NCBI GenBank assembly: GCA_907163375.1
Contig: CAJQUW010000503.1
Span: 124,001 to 188,000 of the forward strand
Reading direction: 5' to 3'
DNA from: Prostheceraeus crozeri
Taxonomy: Eukaryota > Platyhelminthes > Polycladida > Euryleptidae
DNA: 64,000 nt
In this document: piece by piece, positions 11,901-21,618 of the stretch
How positions within the stretch are numbered: the first letter of the stretch is position 1
Layout of the letters: each line of letters begins with the position of its first letter
Program-made: the position numbers and the translations under genes
Notes under the pieces: model-generated
Told to the model about the DNA's origin: nothing
Seen by the model: only the letters and a program-made list of their open reading frames with translations
The model's database searches: none

Positions 11901-12420
11901 TCTCATCAACACCTACCGGTATATGGCTGTATTACCTGTGGCTGTTTGTATTAAGATTCATTCAGGTTTCCTAACCCACTTATGCCAAAACTATTTTTAA
12001 AAGTGAATTTTATTTTTTTCTAAAAAAATCAAATGCAATTTTCGGGTGTTCTAGGCATTGTACGAGGTCGGGAATAGTGCCATTAGAACAGCGTTGATCT
12101 CTTCTTTATATTTGGTCACGCTGAGGATATCTGTTTAAAAATGCGGGTCTAAATGTTAGTTTAAACGAACATAAGGCATAAATTGGTCAAAAAAACTCAA
12201 TCTAAGAAAAATATAACCGAACAACTTATGAACAAAGTTGTCAACTTAATTTAACCGCAGTTCTAAAGCTAAGTTTTACCGCTCTGTGCTTATTTTCATA
12301 CCTAGTCTTACTGGAACCGAGTTTCAAGTCATCATATTAACCATGGCCTTTTTACTTCAAGTTCAAAAGTTATTTTGAAATCACTGGAAGAATTCTTATT
12401 ACTAAAATAAAACAATGTAC
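8980..12420. other. Intergenic stretch, one possible exon
   Basis: About 3.4 kb of AT-rich DNA. I see no element ends, RNA genes or motif-bearing ORFs, except the exon-like island at 11724-11912 on the minus strand, listed separately. Confidence 0.5.
11724..11912 (-). CDS. Possible last exon of an unknown gene
   Basis: A 62-residue minus-strand frame ending in a stop, with a balanced, protein-like composition: LQENTDSDCASILLQLQRF then LLNCVLQVIAVLVNQTREA. It has an amphipathic Leu-rich middle and no low complexity, unlike the chance ORFs nearby. A splice acceptor is not convincing. I recognise no family. It could equally be a chance frame. Confidence 0.2.
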   Translation of the reverse strand: MLMRGNIIQNGSLQENTDSDCASILLQLQRFPRLLNCVLQVIAVLVNQTREAIGYNPLPHSL

Positions 12421-12620
12421 ATCCGAGATTTACATTATCATACGTTACAGAAGCAACAGAGAATCTAAATACAGAGACAAAAAATTCTACCAAAACTTAA
12501 AAAAATACATGCTCCAATACAAGATGGAAAATGTAATAATGATGGGAGATCCAAATGGGAGAATTGGGTTGGAAAATGACAACAAAAATCTTGGTCTCCT
12601 AAAGAGAAAATCCGAAGATT
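12421..12620 (+). pseudogene. LINE endonuclease fragment
   Basis: The frame reads KKFYQNLKKYMLQYKMENVI then MMGDPNGRIGLENDNKNLG. The phrase GDxNGRIG with the Asp and Asn is the conserved APE/DNase I-type endonuclease motif that nicks the target before reverse transcription. Only the second half of the domain is present. The frame loses similarity after about 12600. Confidence 0.65.
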
Positions 12621-13564
12621 TAACTGTTAATGTCATAGTGAATCTCACTTCCGTTTGTGTCGTCTCCCCAAGAAAAGAGTCGTCTCGGGGAGTGTGATTC
12701 ACTATGAAATTAAATAACCTCCCGTCAGCTGCCATCAACTGTTAACTGTTAATAGTTATGGACAAGAAATACCGTATTAACAATCTGCAATGAAACAAAC
12801 TTAATTCATAACTAATTGAAGATTTGAAAAGGAAGACTGTGTATGAGAATGTACAGATCACTGCCTTCAAAATGGCGAAGTAAAGAAGTCTATGATAGAT
12901 TACTTGATCATATCAGATAATTCAGTACGTAACCTAAGCGAATTTGAAATCGGGAATCCAGTATTGTACACTGACCATTCACCTGTTAAGATAAAATTTG
13001 ATATTTTATTAAAAAATTATAATCAAAGAAAAAAGAGAAAGGCCTCAAGAGAAGATATGGCCTGAGGAATATATAATTGGACTATGGAGGAATTATAAAT
13101 TATTATTGGAGGAATTATAAGTGGACTCAGGAAAATGCTTCAAAATTTGATAAGCATACATTCAACAATGCAGTATCAAACAAATTGACCAATCATTATA
13201 TGAGTGCGACATATACACTGAATTGCTCGAAATAAAGAATAGCTCAACCCATACCAACAATATGCCCTATAAATCGAAATATTCGGAAAATATTGTAAAC
13301 CTGCGAACAATTTATAGAAATGAAGTCGCAAGATTCAAGAAAAATAAATCAAATGAAATCAAATAACTTGAATAGGTTGATACAATCAAGGAAAGAACTA
13401 CAAAAAGAAGCAAGAAAGGAAAACGTAAAATTAAAATCAATGACTTAAAGAGACTAGTTACAGCGAAGCAAAATAGTAACCACAAAGAGTATTGGAATTT
13501 AATCAATAAAACGAAGAGGACTGCTACCACTGCTACTTTAACAATCAATGATTTTAAGACAGAA

Positions 13565-14700
13565 GTGACAAATTCAGATATATGCAAAAACGTTGGAGAT
13601 TGTGTTATTCCAACAAATAGTTATGATTTAAAAATACAATTCGATGGAAATCTTGATGTAAAAATAACGATCATAATAATCAGTGAACTGAGAGCTAATC
13701 TAAGAAATACAAAAAACTCCAAGTCACGTGGTTCCGATAAATTTGTATCAGAATTATTTAAAATTAGCGATGAAACATTACCTATTTTACAAAATTTGTT
13801 CAATCAACTTTTATGTATGAATGATGACGTAGTTCCGTTTTCTGAAAGTTGGATCGTCCCCGCATATAAGAAAGGCAATAAGAATGAGATAAGCAGTTAT
13901 CGACCGATCAACTTAAACTCAAATTTTAAAAAACTGCCAACAAAAGTATTGAACAATAGATTGAACAAATGGTTGAAACTAGTAGTATTATAAAAACTAA
14001 TACTAATATTATCAATGTCAAACAGGATTTGTAAAAGGAAGCTCAACAATGGACACTATATACATAGCAAGAGAAATAAAGCAAATCCACAAAAACGATA
14101 AACAGCCATTATATTATGCGCTTCATCGATTTGTCAAAGGCTTTTGATACAATATCGAAAAGCTTTATGATCTGCAAGTTAAATAATATGCTTCCTAATG
14201 GTGATTTTCTTCGCCTGTTGAAAAGATTGATAATGAACAAAACTTATAGAATTTTACTTAATGGTTACGAATCTGATCATTTTACTTTAAAAAATGGAAT
14301 ACCCCAAGGCGACAGCTTATTGCCAACACTATTTTCAATATATATAAATGACATAGCACTAGAAATTACCTCAAATTTTAAAGATCTTAATGGAGTGAAG
14401 ATTGGTGAAACAGAACTTTCTTGCTGAATTTCTGCCGATGATATCCTCCAGATGAATACAGATAAGTTTAATTAAACAGATACAGATGGTCCATGATTTC
14501 TGTGAGCGTAGTGGTTTAACGATTAATGTTCATAAAACCAAAATTATGTTTCAAAATAATAAATGCGAGAGTGAATATTTTGAGCTTGATTTGAACAACG
14601 AATCGCAGCGAATTGAAATAGTACGCGAATACAAATATCTCGGATTTCGGATCGCAAATAATACAAAAAACATCTTCTTTCCTTAGCCAAAATTGGCAGG
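13565..14700 (+). pseudogene. LINE reverse transcriptase
   Basis: RT with the classical non-LTR motifs: ESWIVPAYKKGNKNEISSYR with PINL following (near 13845-13920), motif A FIDLSKAFDTI (near 14120-14150), motif B LKNGIPQGDSLLPTLFSIY (near 14290-14345), motif C reduced to SADDI (near 14430-14445, normally YADDI), and GLTINVHKTKIMF near 14512-14550. Frame changes and stops separate these blocks. The Tyr-to-Ser change in the YADD box and the breaks make it inactive. Confidence 0.88.
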
Positions 14701-14887
14701 AAATCATCATATCTAGCAGCGAAGAAAAACTAAAAGAATTGGGGTGCACTAACGGAGCTATTGTGAAAATACTTATGAAATGTTGACATTATCAAAAATT
14801 CAATATGGCGGAGAATTTTGATTTTGCGATAAATTATCTGATTTAAATAAAATACAGTTTCAATTCTACAACCGCCTCTATCATATA

Positions 14888-15446
14888 ATGACTACAACTG
14901 CTAATTACTGTCTGATAGGCGAGTTTGGACTATTCCCTCTCGAATTTCATTTTTATAAAGCTGTTATCAACTTATGGATTAAAATAATTTTCAATGATAA
15001 TAACAGCATCATGAAGATTTGTTGTGATCATATTTTTCAGAACTTAGATAGAAGCATACACAAGATGCGCTTACACGTAGTGCTGGAGAATGCAAAACTA
15101 TTAAAGCAGATTGATTTATCATTTTTGTGGCTAGATCAAAAGAATCTAGAAATAAGAAAAAGAAAGTACAAGATTATCGTCAAAACAAGACTTATGGAGC
15201 ATTTTAGAGCCCTTTAGATAAATGTTACCAAGAAAAGTAGAATAGGTATTGACCATTTAGAATGAGACCGATTCAATTGTAATCTGAAAGGTTATTTGAC
15301 TGTGAATTTGAAACAAAGGATTGCAGCCCCAGTATTAAAATAAGATGCGGAAATCATGATCTTACTGGTAGGTGTGGCAGCTATAGAAATCGATTAAGAT
15401 ACGAAGAAAGACTATGTAGCTTATGCGATGATAGAACAGTAGAAAC
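14888..15446 (+). pseudogene. LINE C-terminal region, first part
   Basis: Post-RT region of the same LINE. NYCLIGEFGLFPLEFHFYKA near 14900-14970 is a typical thumb/connection phrase, and RLCSLCDDRTVET just before 15446 is the start of the C-terminal zinc knuckle (C-x2-C). The protein is cut at this point by the MITE. Several stops lie between 15217 and 15349. Confidence 0.75.
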
Positions 15447-15967
15447 CACAGAATTATATTGTTTAACCGCATCACTTTGCTAGAAGTGTAGACTGATTCA
15501 AAACAATGGCACATGCAGGAAATTAAGTGGGCAAAAGGAAATTTTTAATTCTTTACAGAGATAGGAAAAATGGTCGTGCGCTGCTTGCTGATTGATGTGA
15601 ATACCTTGAAAATGCTAGCTCCGATCGCCACGATTCCTTCAGATTCGAAGAATTCAGATCATTGCGCAAAAGTTTTCTCAATATTGTTGGGCCCTCCGAT
15701 CATTATTAAAAAAGTTAGGAGGCGCACGAAAAAATGTTCACAAACTTCACTGTAGAACTTGACATCGTCTGTCTCTTTGCTGTGTGATCCTGTTGATAAC
15801 AGTCACTGAAACTTCGCAGAAATTGGCGTGTTTAATGTTGAACTAGCTGTTCATTGTTCGATTGCTATGGTATTATGTCAGCAGATTGTGCCATTTCATT
15901 AACGTTACATGTTCCAATGTTTCCTTTCTAGTCAAACAGGGGAAGAGCAGACCTGTCTAATTCTGTG
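15447..15967. mobile_element. MITE family A, copy 2 (inside LINE)
   Basis: A 521-bp non-autonomous DNA transposon with perfect 10-bp inverted termini CACAGAATTA / TAATTCTGTG, flanked by 8-bp copies of GTAGAAAC (15439-15446 and 15968-15975). It matches copy 1 at 4018-4622 over most of its length. It inserted into the zinc-knuckle codons of the LINE. It codes for nothing recognisable. The duplication is 8 bp here and 9 bp at copy 1, so the superfamily stays open (Mutator, Merlin or hAT). Confidence 0.9.
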
Positions 15968-16190
15968 GTAGAAACTGTATACCATTTCATTTGTGAATGC
16001 TCAGTATGCAATGCTATCAGCTTAAACTTCACGCCCTTCTTTATAAACATATCAAAGCAAGATTTCTATGCTATGCTGGAAACCTTAGAGATAGGTAAAG
16101 TTGTGAAATTAACTACATGTAAGTTCATACAGAATGCAAATGACATCAGAGCAGACAAATTGCGCCAAGTACCAATAGCATCATGATAAC
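15968..16190 (+). pseudogene. LINE C-terminal region, second part
   Basis: Resumes exactly after the MITE target duplication with VETVYHFICECSVCNAISL, supplying the His and Cys of the zinc knuckle whose first Cys pair ends at 15446. The frame stays open to about 16186 (RADKLRQVPIAS). This tail follows the knuckle in many LINE ORF2 proteins. Confidence 0.75.
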
Positions 16191-16402
16191 TAATCAACTA
16201 ATGTACATTAAAAAGTCACACAGCACATTCCAAAATTGCGTCTAGTCCGAGTTGGAAGACAAAGGTCCGAAACATATCTACTAAGCGCGACCACATTCTT
16301 TGATTCATCAATCTCATTACAGGTGAGGTATTCTGAAGCATCATTTGTGCTTTGGCCATGATTTTACATTTGTACTTGTAAGTTGATTATGTAATTAATT
16401 AA
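16191..16402. other. Spacer between LINE and piggyBac
   Basis: About 210 bp with no recognised feature. It ends in a run of three overlapping TTAA tetramers (16395-16406), the last of which is the likely piggyBac target. Confidence 0.5.
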
Positions 16403-16406
16403 TTAA

Positions 16407-16640
16407 TTGTACTTATCAGGACATGTAACCACAAATTGTGGTTGACAGCAGCTTTTTGAAGCACATTGCATTGGATATTTGCGTTGAATCATGATTGCAC
16501 CTATATCACGCTAATTAGTGTTCACGGCAATGTATGTGAAGAGATGAAATCATAGATATCACTTTCCTTCGCAAAGTGAGACGATTTGAAAATCAGAACT
16601 TCGATTCTGGACATGTGACCACAAAATGTGGTAGCTGCGT
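16407..16640. repeat. piggyBac left end with subterminal palindromes
   Basis: The end begins TTGTACTTATCAGGACATG, followed by the palindrome AACCACAAATTGTGGTT (about 16427-16443). A second copy of ACATGTGACCACAAAATGTGG lies near 16613. The right end has the same motif inverted. Such repeated palindromes are probable transposase-binding sites (inference). Confidence 0.65.
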
Positions 16641-17201
16641 TCGACTCAATTTCTATGTAAGAAATTCATAGTTTCATCTCACATTTCAACCACAAAGTGA
16701 AGCTGTAAGTGATTTGAAGCAGCCAATACAAGCTGCTAATTCTGATCTGTTGATTTTGTTGAGTTATTCATTTGACTTTTATCATCAGAATGTAAATAAA
16801 GTATAGCTAAAATGCATTGATTTATTTCAGAATTGTGCGCTTTGTAGAGCAAATATGGCAATACAAGGTGTTTCAAAAGTAGGCTAACAGTTGATTTTGC
16901 CCTAGGAAATCTATGTTGACCGTTCTATTGGCGATTTACACCTGAATCAGTCGATGGATATCCATGATCAGTCCAACATGAGCCATAGACTTCGAAGTAA
17001 TTGCTACTATCATTTAGAAGTCTATGCAGTAGCATTCCATTGGCAAAGGAATTTTGAAATCTATCATGGACAAGATATAGCACCAATCTGACATTACGTA
17101 CATGGATATGTTCAATTAATTTGATTTGAATCAAACACTGTTAGTTTGACTTGAAGTGAATTAAACAAGCTTGAAGCTTTTTTGAATTTGCTGCTTCTGT
17201 C

Positions 17202-18265
17202 ATGTCAGGTCATCTAAAAGATGATCAGAGAAAATGGATTTTGAAATCCTTTTGGAAAAACAAGAATACTGAAAAGGTGCGAATGGAATGGAGAGATGCC
17301 TTTCACAGCAATCCTCCATCAAGATTTGCTATTTATCGCATTCGAGATAAATTTGAAAAGACCGGTTCGGTAGAGAATACACCGAAGTCAGGACGCCCTC
17401 GATCAGTTTCAATAACATCAAACGAGGAGCTAGTGGCCCAAACATTTGTTCAAAGTCCGAAGAAGTCAACAAGAAGAGCCTCATTGGAGTTGGACATTTC
17501 TCTAAGCTCTACTTGGAGACTGATGAGGAAAGTTGAGTTGAAACCATACCGACCCAGACTGTTGCAGCACCTTCTACCGGATGATGCTGAACGACGCTTG
17601 CAGTTTGCTGTGCTCATGTTGTCGGAAATTCGGGAGAACCCAGATTTGCTTGACAAGATAGTTTGGTCTGACGAAGCCAGTTTCAAACTATCAGGTCACG
17701 TAAATAGACATAACTGTGTCTACTGGTTCCCTGAAAATCCGCACATGGTATCAACAAATGAGCTGAACCAGCCTGGCTTAACCGTCTGGGCCGGTATGTC
17801 AAGCAACGGTGTGATTGGGCCAGTATTTTTTGAAAGAACTGTGACGGCTGAGGTGTACCTTCAAATGCTCCAATCCTTTGCGATTCCTGAGATGCAGTCA
17901 TTGAACAACTTCAATGAGCTGTACTTTCAGCAGGATGGTGCACCAGCGCATTTTGCAGTGAGTGTCAGAAGCTATCTGAATGACACTTTTCCAGGAAAGT
18001 GGATCGGGAGATGTGGTAGCATCCTTTGGCCTCCTCGCTCTCCCGATCTAACTCCGATGGACTTTTCTTTTGGAGCGTTGTAAAGGAGAAAGTGTACGGA
18101 CGAAAACCTCACACACTTTCTCAACTCCGCTCCTACATCACAGATGCCTGTCAAGAGATCAGTGATGACAGGAACTTATGCAGAACTGTGTGCCACAGTG
18201 TGGCCGAAAGACTACAAGAATGTGCCGATGTCCATGGTGGACATTTTGAGCATTTGCGTTCGTGA
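17202..18265 (+). pseudogene. DD41D transposase (rosa/Visitor-like)
   Basis: Cut-and-paste transposase of about 354 residues. N-terminal helix-turn-helix repeats (residues 1-120; GSVENTPKSGRPRSV hinge), then the catalytic triad: KIVWSDEASFKLSGH with the first Asp, LYFQQDGAPAHFA with the second, and RSPDLTPMDFSF with the third. I count 41 residues between the second and third Asp, the DD41D spacing of the rosa and Visitor families. One frame change near 18080 separates the catalytic core from the last 60 residues (KEKVYGRKPHTLSQLRSYI ... GGHFEHLR). Otherwise the gene is open, so it decayed only recently. Confidence 0.88.
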
Positions 18266-18340
18266 ATTTTTGCAACTTTAAGTTGATTAATTTTTTGATA
18301 TGTTGAATAGGCCTTGGTTATTCATTTGTTCATTTTTTTG

Positions 18341-18639
18341 TTAGGAAACCAAGCAAACAAAATGGTAGTTGTTTTAATGTTAATACCTTTATTAATTTCA
18401 GCCTCCTCTAGGCCATCGTCAGAAGCTTCTGACGATGGTCTAAGAGGAGGCTAGAATTAACAAAGGTGAAGGACATTTGGATGTCAGCTGTTCTTCCTTC
18501 TTCGCCTCCCTGTCTTGTGTTGACGACAGCGTCTTCGTGCACCTGGCTGAGGGGCGCGGAGGACATTCGAATGTCAGCTGTTCTTCCTTCTCCGCAGTAA
18601 CACTGAAACAACTACTATCTTGTTTACATGGTTTCCTAA
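18341..18639. mobile_element. Foldback/MITE-like insertion in the rosa-like element
   Basis: A 299-bp insertion with inverted ends of about 45 bp, TTAGGAAACC ... GGTTTCCTAA, matching with a few mismatches. Inside are a hairpin of about 33-nt arms (18392-18460) centred on AAGCTT, and two direct copies of GTCAGCTGTTCTTCCTTCT (18483 and 18573). No coding capacity is recognised. The target duplication is unclear. Confidence 0.7.
18392..18460. repeat. Near-perfect hairpin, two inverted CTGACGA motifs
   Basis: Each arm reads CTTCTGACGATGG, then a pairable CCT...AGGAGG block, then TGAAAT or TAGAAT, and the arms are mirror copies. Each arm therefore has the CUGANGA-stem-GAAA order seen at PLE ends in this window. 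Double hammerhead-like palindromes occur in some retroelement derivatives; this one is unproven. Confidence 0.5.
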
Positions 18640-18935
18640 TAATTTTTTTTGATAGATGTTGGATAGTTATTCGACTTCTCATGATCGGTATAGATTCAAA
18701 TTGGGTTGTAGTGAAATATGTAGGCATGAAAACACTGGAGATCATGAGATATTTTAATATGATTTACGCGATGTCAAAGAGTATTGAATTTTTGCCCCTT
18801 ACGAATACAAGGCATATTAGCTATCTGTGGCATCGTGAAAAAGATTATTATGACATAGCTTATTAATCTATAGCATTAAGACATAGCTTTTCAAGGCCAA
18901 TTTCTACTGTTAGCCTACTTTTGAAACACCTTGTA

Positions 18936-19106
18936 TGTTATTCAGCCCTTTCCTATAAATAAATATATTGTTTCTGTAGGCCTATATTTGCATTCATGAT
19001 TTAGATTATAAAGACAGTTAATTGCCATCTCAGTGCTATGTTGTCCACACCAGCGATTCTCAGGTGGATGATCTAATTGATAAATTGACATGATTTTGGT
19101 CATTTC
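18936..19106 (+). promoter_or_regulatory. piggyBac 5' untranslated region
   Basis: Resumes piggyBac sequence after the rosa-like insertion and leads to the transposase start. AT-rich; I see no clear TATA box. The promoter may lie left of the insertion, in which case the insertion separates it from the gene. Confidence 0.4.
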
Positions 19107-20570
19107 ATGATGGAACGACCACGCCGAAGAACATTTATGGAAGCGATAAGCGCTTTGGGAATTTCTGATGAAACAAATGCCGATGATGAAATCGATGAAC
19201 CGGCATTAGATGTACATGTAGAAGATATCGACGATGACAATGAGGATGTCGAGCAATTTGATGAACCAACTGTGGGTGATATTGAATTATTTTCCGACAA
19301 TGATGAGGACGATGAGATAGAAGCTGATGATGTTGGTGCAGGAGTTGACGACAATGATCTAAGAAGTTCCAGTGGCATATTATATTCTACGTCACCTATT
19401 CCACCAGCTCTTCGACGAAGAAACATTTTGAGAGATCGACCTCGTGTGAAAACATCCGTGTCATCACAGATCCAATCATCTCGTTTATTCCACACAGAGG
19501 ACATAACGTCAATTGTGATGCGAGAAACAAACCGAAAGGTCCGTCAGTTGAACAACGTCAATTGCAACTTTAAAATTCGGCAATTCTCACGAATTGAAAT
19601 TGAGGCCTCAATAGCAATTCTTCTACGAGCTGGACTAGACAGAGACAATATGACTGACATTGACCGACCATGGAATCCATCGGACAGTCGCCCGTTTTAT
19701 CGAGCTGCCATGGGAATCGGTCGATTCAAGCAATTTTTACGTTGTGCTCGCTTTGACTATATATATATATATATATATATATACAAGAGAGGAACGCAGG
19801 CAGAATGATCGCCTCGCAGCTGTTCGTGATGTGTGGACGTTATTCTTGTCAACCCTCCGCACTCACATCATTCCAAATGAAGACATCACTGTTGATGAGC
19901 AGTTAGTTGGCTACAGAGGAAAGGCTCCTGGAAGGACCTACTTACCCTCAAAGCCAAAGAAATACGGCATTAAGATCTTCTGGGCATGTGAATCAACCAC
20001 GGGCTTCGCTTTGAACGGTCTGATCTACACTGGTAAGCAGCCAGGGGAACCACCAGTGCATGAACTAGGAAAGAAAATTGTGCTTGAACTTCTGGAACCG
20101 TACTTCAACACTGGACGCAATGTGGTGACTGACAATTATTTTACATCGTATAATTTAGCAACCGAGCTAGCTGTCAGGCAATTGACTATTATTGGCACAA
20201 TGAGAAAACACCTTAGGGAGATCCCTGTATATCTAAAGGACATTCGCCAGCTTCCCCAGTTCTCTTCCCGTTTCATCCATCAACATGACGATGCTATCAC
20301 CCTGGTTGTGTATGTTCCTCAGAGACTCCGAAGCGTCATACTTCTCAGCTCAAGTCACACTTTGCCGGATGTCGCTCCAGTGGCGAAAATGAAGCCACAG
20401 ATGATTACTGATTACAATGCTTCCAAGGGTGGAGTGGACACCTTCGATGAAAACGTCGAGGAATATACTTGCAGACGCAAGACAGTTAGATGGCCGTTGC
20501 TGCTTTATTTCAATATTCTTGATGCAGCTGCTTTCAATGGCTTCATTTTTCTCAAGAAAAGCGGATATAC
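19107..20570 (+). pseudogene. piggyBac transposase, exon 1
   Basis: DDE/DDD transposase that excises precisely at TTAA. The N-terminal 95 residues are very acidic, as usual. Then come RFYRAAMGIGRFKQFLRCARF and the three catalytic Asp contexts: DITVDEQLVGYRGKAPGRT (first), NVVTDNYFTSYNL (second) and DYNASKGGVDTFDENV (third), followed by the C-terminal RKTVRWPLLLYFNILDAAAF. A (TA)13 tract at 19758-19783 replaces a few codons after CARFD and moves the frame, so the protein is read in two frames. The start is the first Met of the acidic frame. Exon 1 ends at a GTAAGT donor. Confidence 0.9.
19758..19783. repeat. (TA)13 microsatellite in piggyBac coding exon
   Basis: A 26-bp TA run between codons for CARFD and TREERRQNDRL. 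It puts the two halves of the catalytic domain out of frame. It probably expanded by slippage after the copy had lost function. Confidence 0.85.
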
Positions 20571-21105
20571 GTAAGTTCAATGCCCTTATTATCATTTCAT
20601 GATAACAGTAATATAGAGCAGGCTACGTATAGGCCGATGTGTGTTGGATATATCCTACAACAAGTTTGTATCGAAAAGTTGCTTAGCTGAGTATAGCTTG
20701 GTATGCTTATATGCCATACATAATTCAATTGAAATCAGAGTTCACTTTGATTCTGACAGTGACCACGAAATTTACCAATTTTTTACTGTCCTATAATATA
20801 ATCGACATAAATTTGCATGCATGTTGCACCAATTATTCTCCATGTTTTTCATTCGCATACAAATACATCAACCCTGCTACCACAAGTAGCTACGTGTAGC
20901 CTATATAATATACACAAATTGTTGGCTACAAGAATTCTCATATACTCTTCATATACAGGAGCCTATCATGGGCAGGGTTTAGGCAAACCGCATCCAGGAT
21001 TTTTCTACTTTTAATCAAGCTGATGATAATTCCATGCTTCCCCTTGATCAGGCCTAGTGTGGATCTATAGTCTACTGCACGTGAATTATGTCTTCTTCTT
21101 TTCAG
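20571..21105 (+). other. Intron of the piggyBac transposase
   Basis: Starts GTAAGT at 20571 and ends with a pyrimidine tract and CAG at 21103-21105. The phase is consistent on both sides (codon split 2+1), and the coding resumes in the expected C-terminal region. Some piggyBac elements have introns, so this is not unusual. No further feature is seen inside. Confidence 0.7.
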
Positions 21106-21233
21106 GCAATAGCGAAGCACATTTCTGCGGAATTTGACCATCCAGCTAGCAATTGCTAGCATCTTGGACAGAGCAATTGCACAAAGAACCCCACGAGATT
21201 CGAAGGCGTGCGCAGCTGCTGTCGGTGTATATA
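21106..21233 (+). pseudogene. piggyBac transposase, exon 2 (left of mariner)
   Basis: Reads STFLRNLTIQLAIASILDRA then QRTPRDSKACAAAVGVY, the helix before the C-terminal cysteine domain. One in-frame TAG lies at its start (21110-21112). The exon is cut at TA (21232-21233) by the DD34D mariner and continues at 22974. Confidence 0.75.
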
Positions 21234-21373
21234 CGTGGTGTGATCCAAAATGTCCCGGACTAACCTACTTGCAGATAACCTGTGATAACGAATACTACTT
21301 CTGATGTAAATTTAGGTCTTTAAGGCATGAGAAATATGGTCGCCGAAATTTTTCCGGTCAGTTTTCTATTTTT
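21234..21373. repeat. Left 140-bp terminal inverted repeat of mariner
   Basis: Begins CGTGGTGTGATCCAAAATGT; mirrored at 22832-22971. The one difference found is CTTCTGATG against CTTCAGATG. Most mariners have repeats of about 30 bp, so 140 bp is long. Confidence 0.9.
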
Positions 21374-21618
21374 AAAAAATATTTTTACATTTTAACATGA
21401 ATTTCTGTATTTTCTGAATTGATCGAGATCCGATTGGTCTTATTGTTATAGTTAGATTGATTTTGATTTGTACCTTATTTGACGGATATCTTTGCCATGA
21501 ATATTGCACGTCTTTTGTTAATTGCTTCATGTGTTACGATATCAATCAGTGAAGTTCATTCAGCACGCATTCATTAAGAAATCCGTGTCAACGATGGTTC
21601 TTTGTTCTATCAGTTTTC

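Larger units (their letters stand above)
12421..16190 (+). mobile_element. Decayed LINE (APE-type non-LTR retrotransposon)
   Basis: A 5'-truncated LINE of about 3.25 kb, excluding the 521-bp MITE at 15447-15967. Domains run in the usual order: apurinic-type endonuclease fragment, RT, and a C-terminal zinc knuckle. The frame is interrupted many times by stops and shifts, so the copy is old. Family motifs suggest the Jockey/CR1-like assemblage, but I cannot assign a clade. The start is where endonuclease homology begins. The end is just past the last matching codons. Confidence 0.82.
16864..18933 (+). mobile_element. rosa/Visitor-like (DD41D) transposon in piggyBac
   Basis: A 2,070-bp Tc1/mariner-superfamily element with TA duplications (16862-16863, 18934-18935) and inverted ends of about 28 bp beginning CAAGGTGTTTCAAAAGTAGG. 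It sits upstream of the piggyBac coding exon. It contains one transposase gene (17202-18265) and a 299-bp foldback insertion (18341-18639). Confidence 0.9.

Noticed and set aside
18477-18866. 129-residue ORF across the foldback element
   Set aside because: The frame is created by a direct repeat (two copies of the same peptide) and runs out into untranslated transposon sequence.
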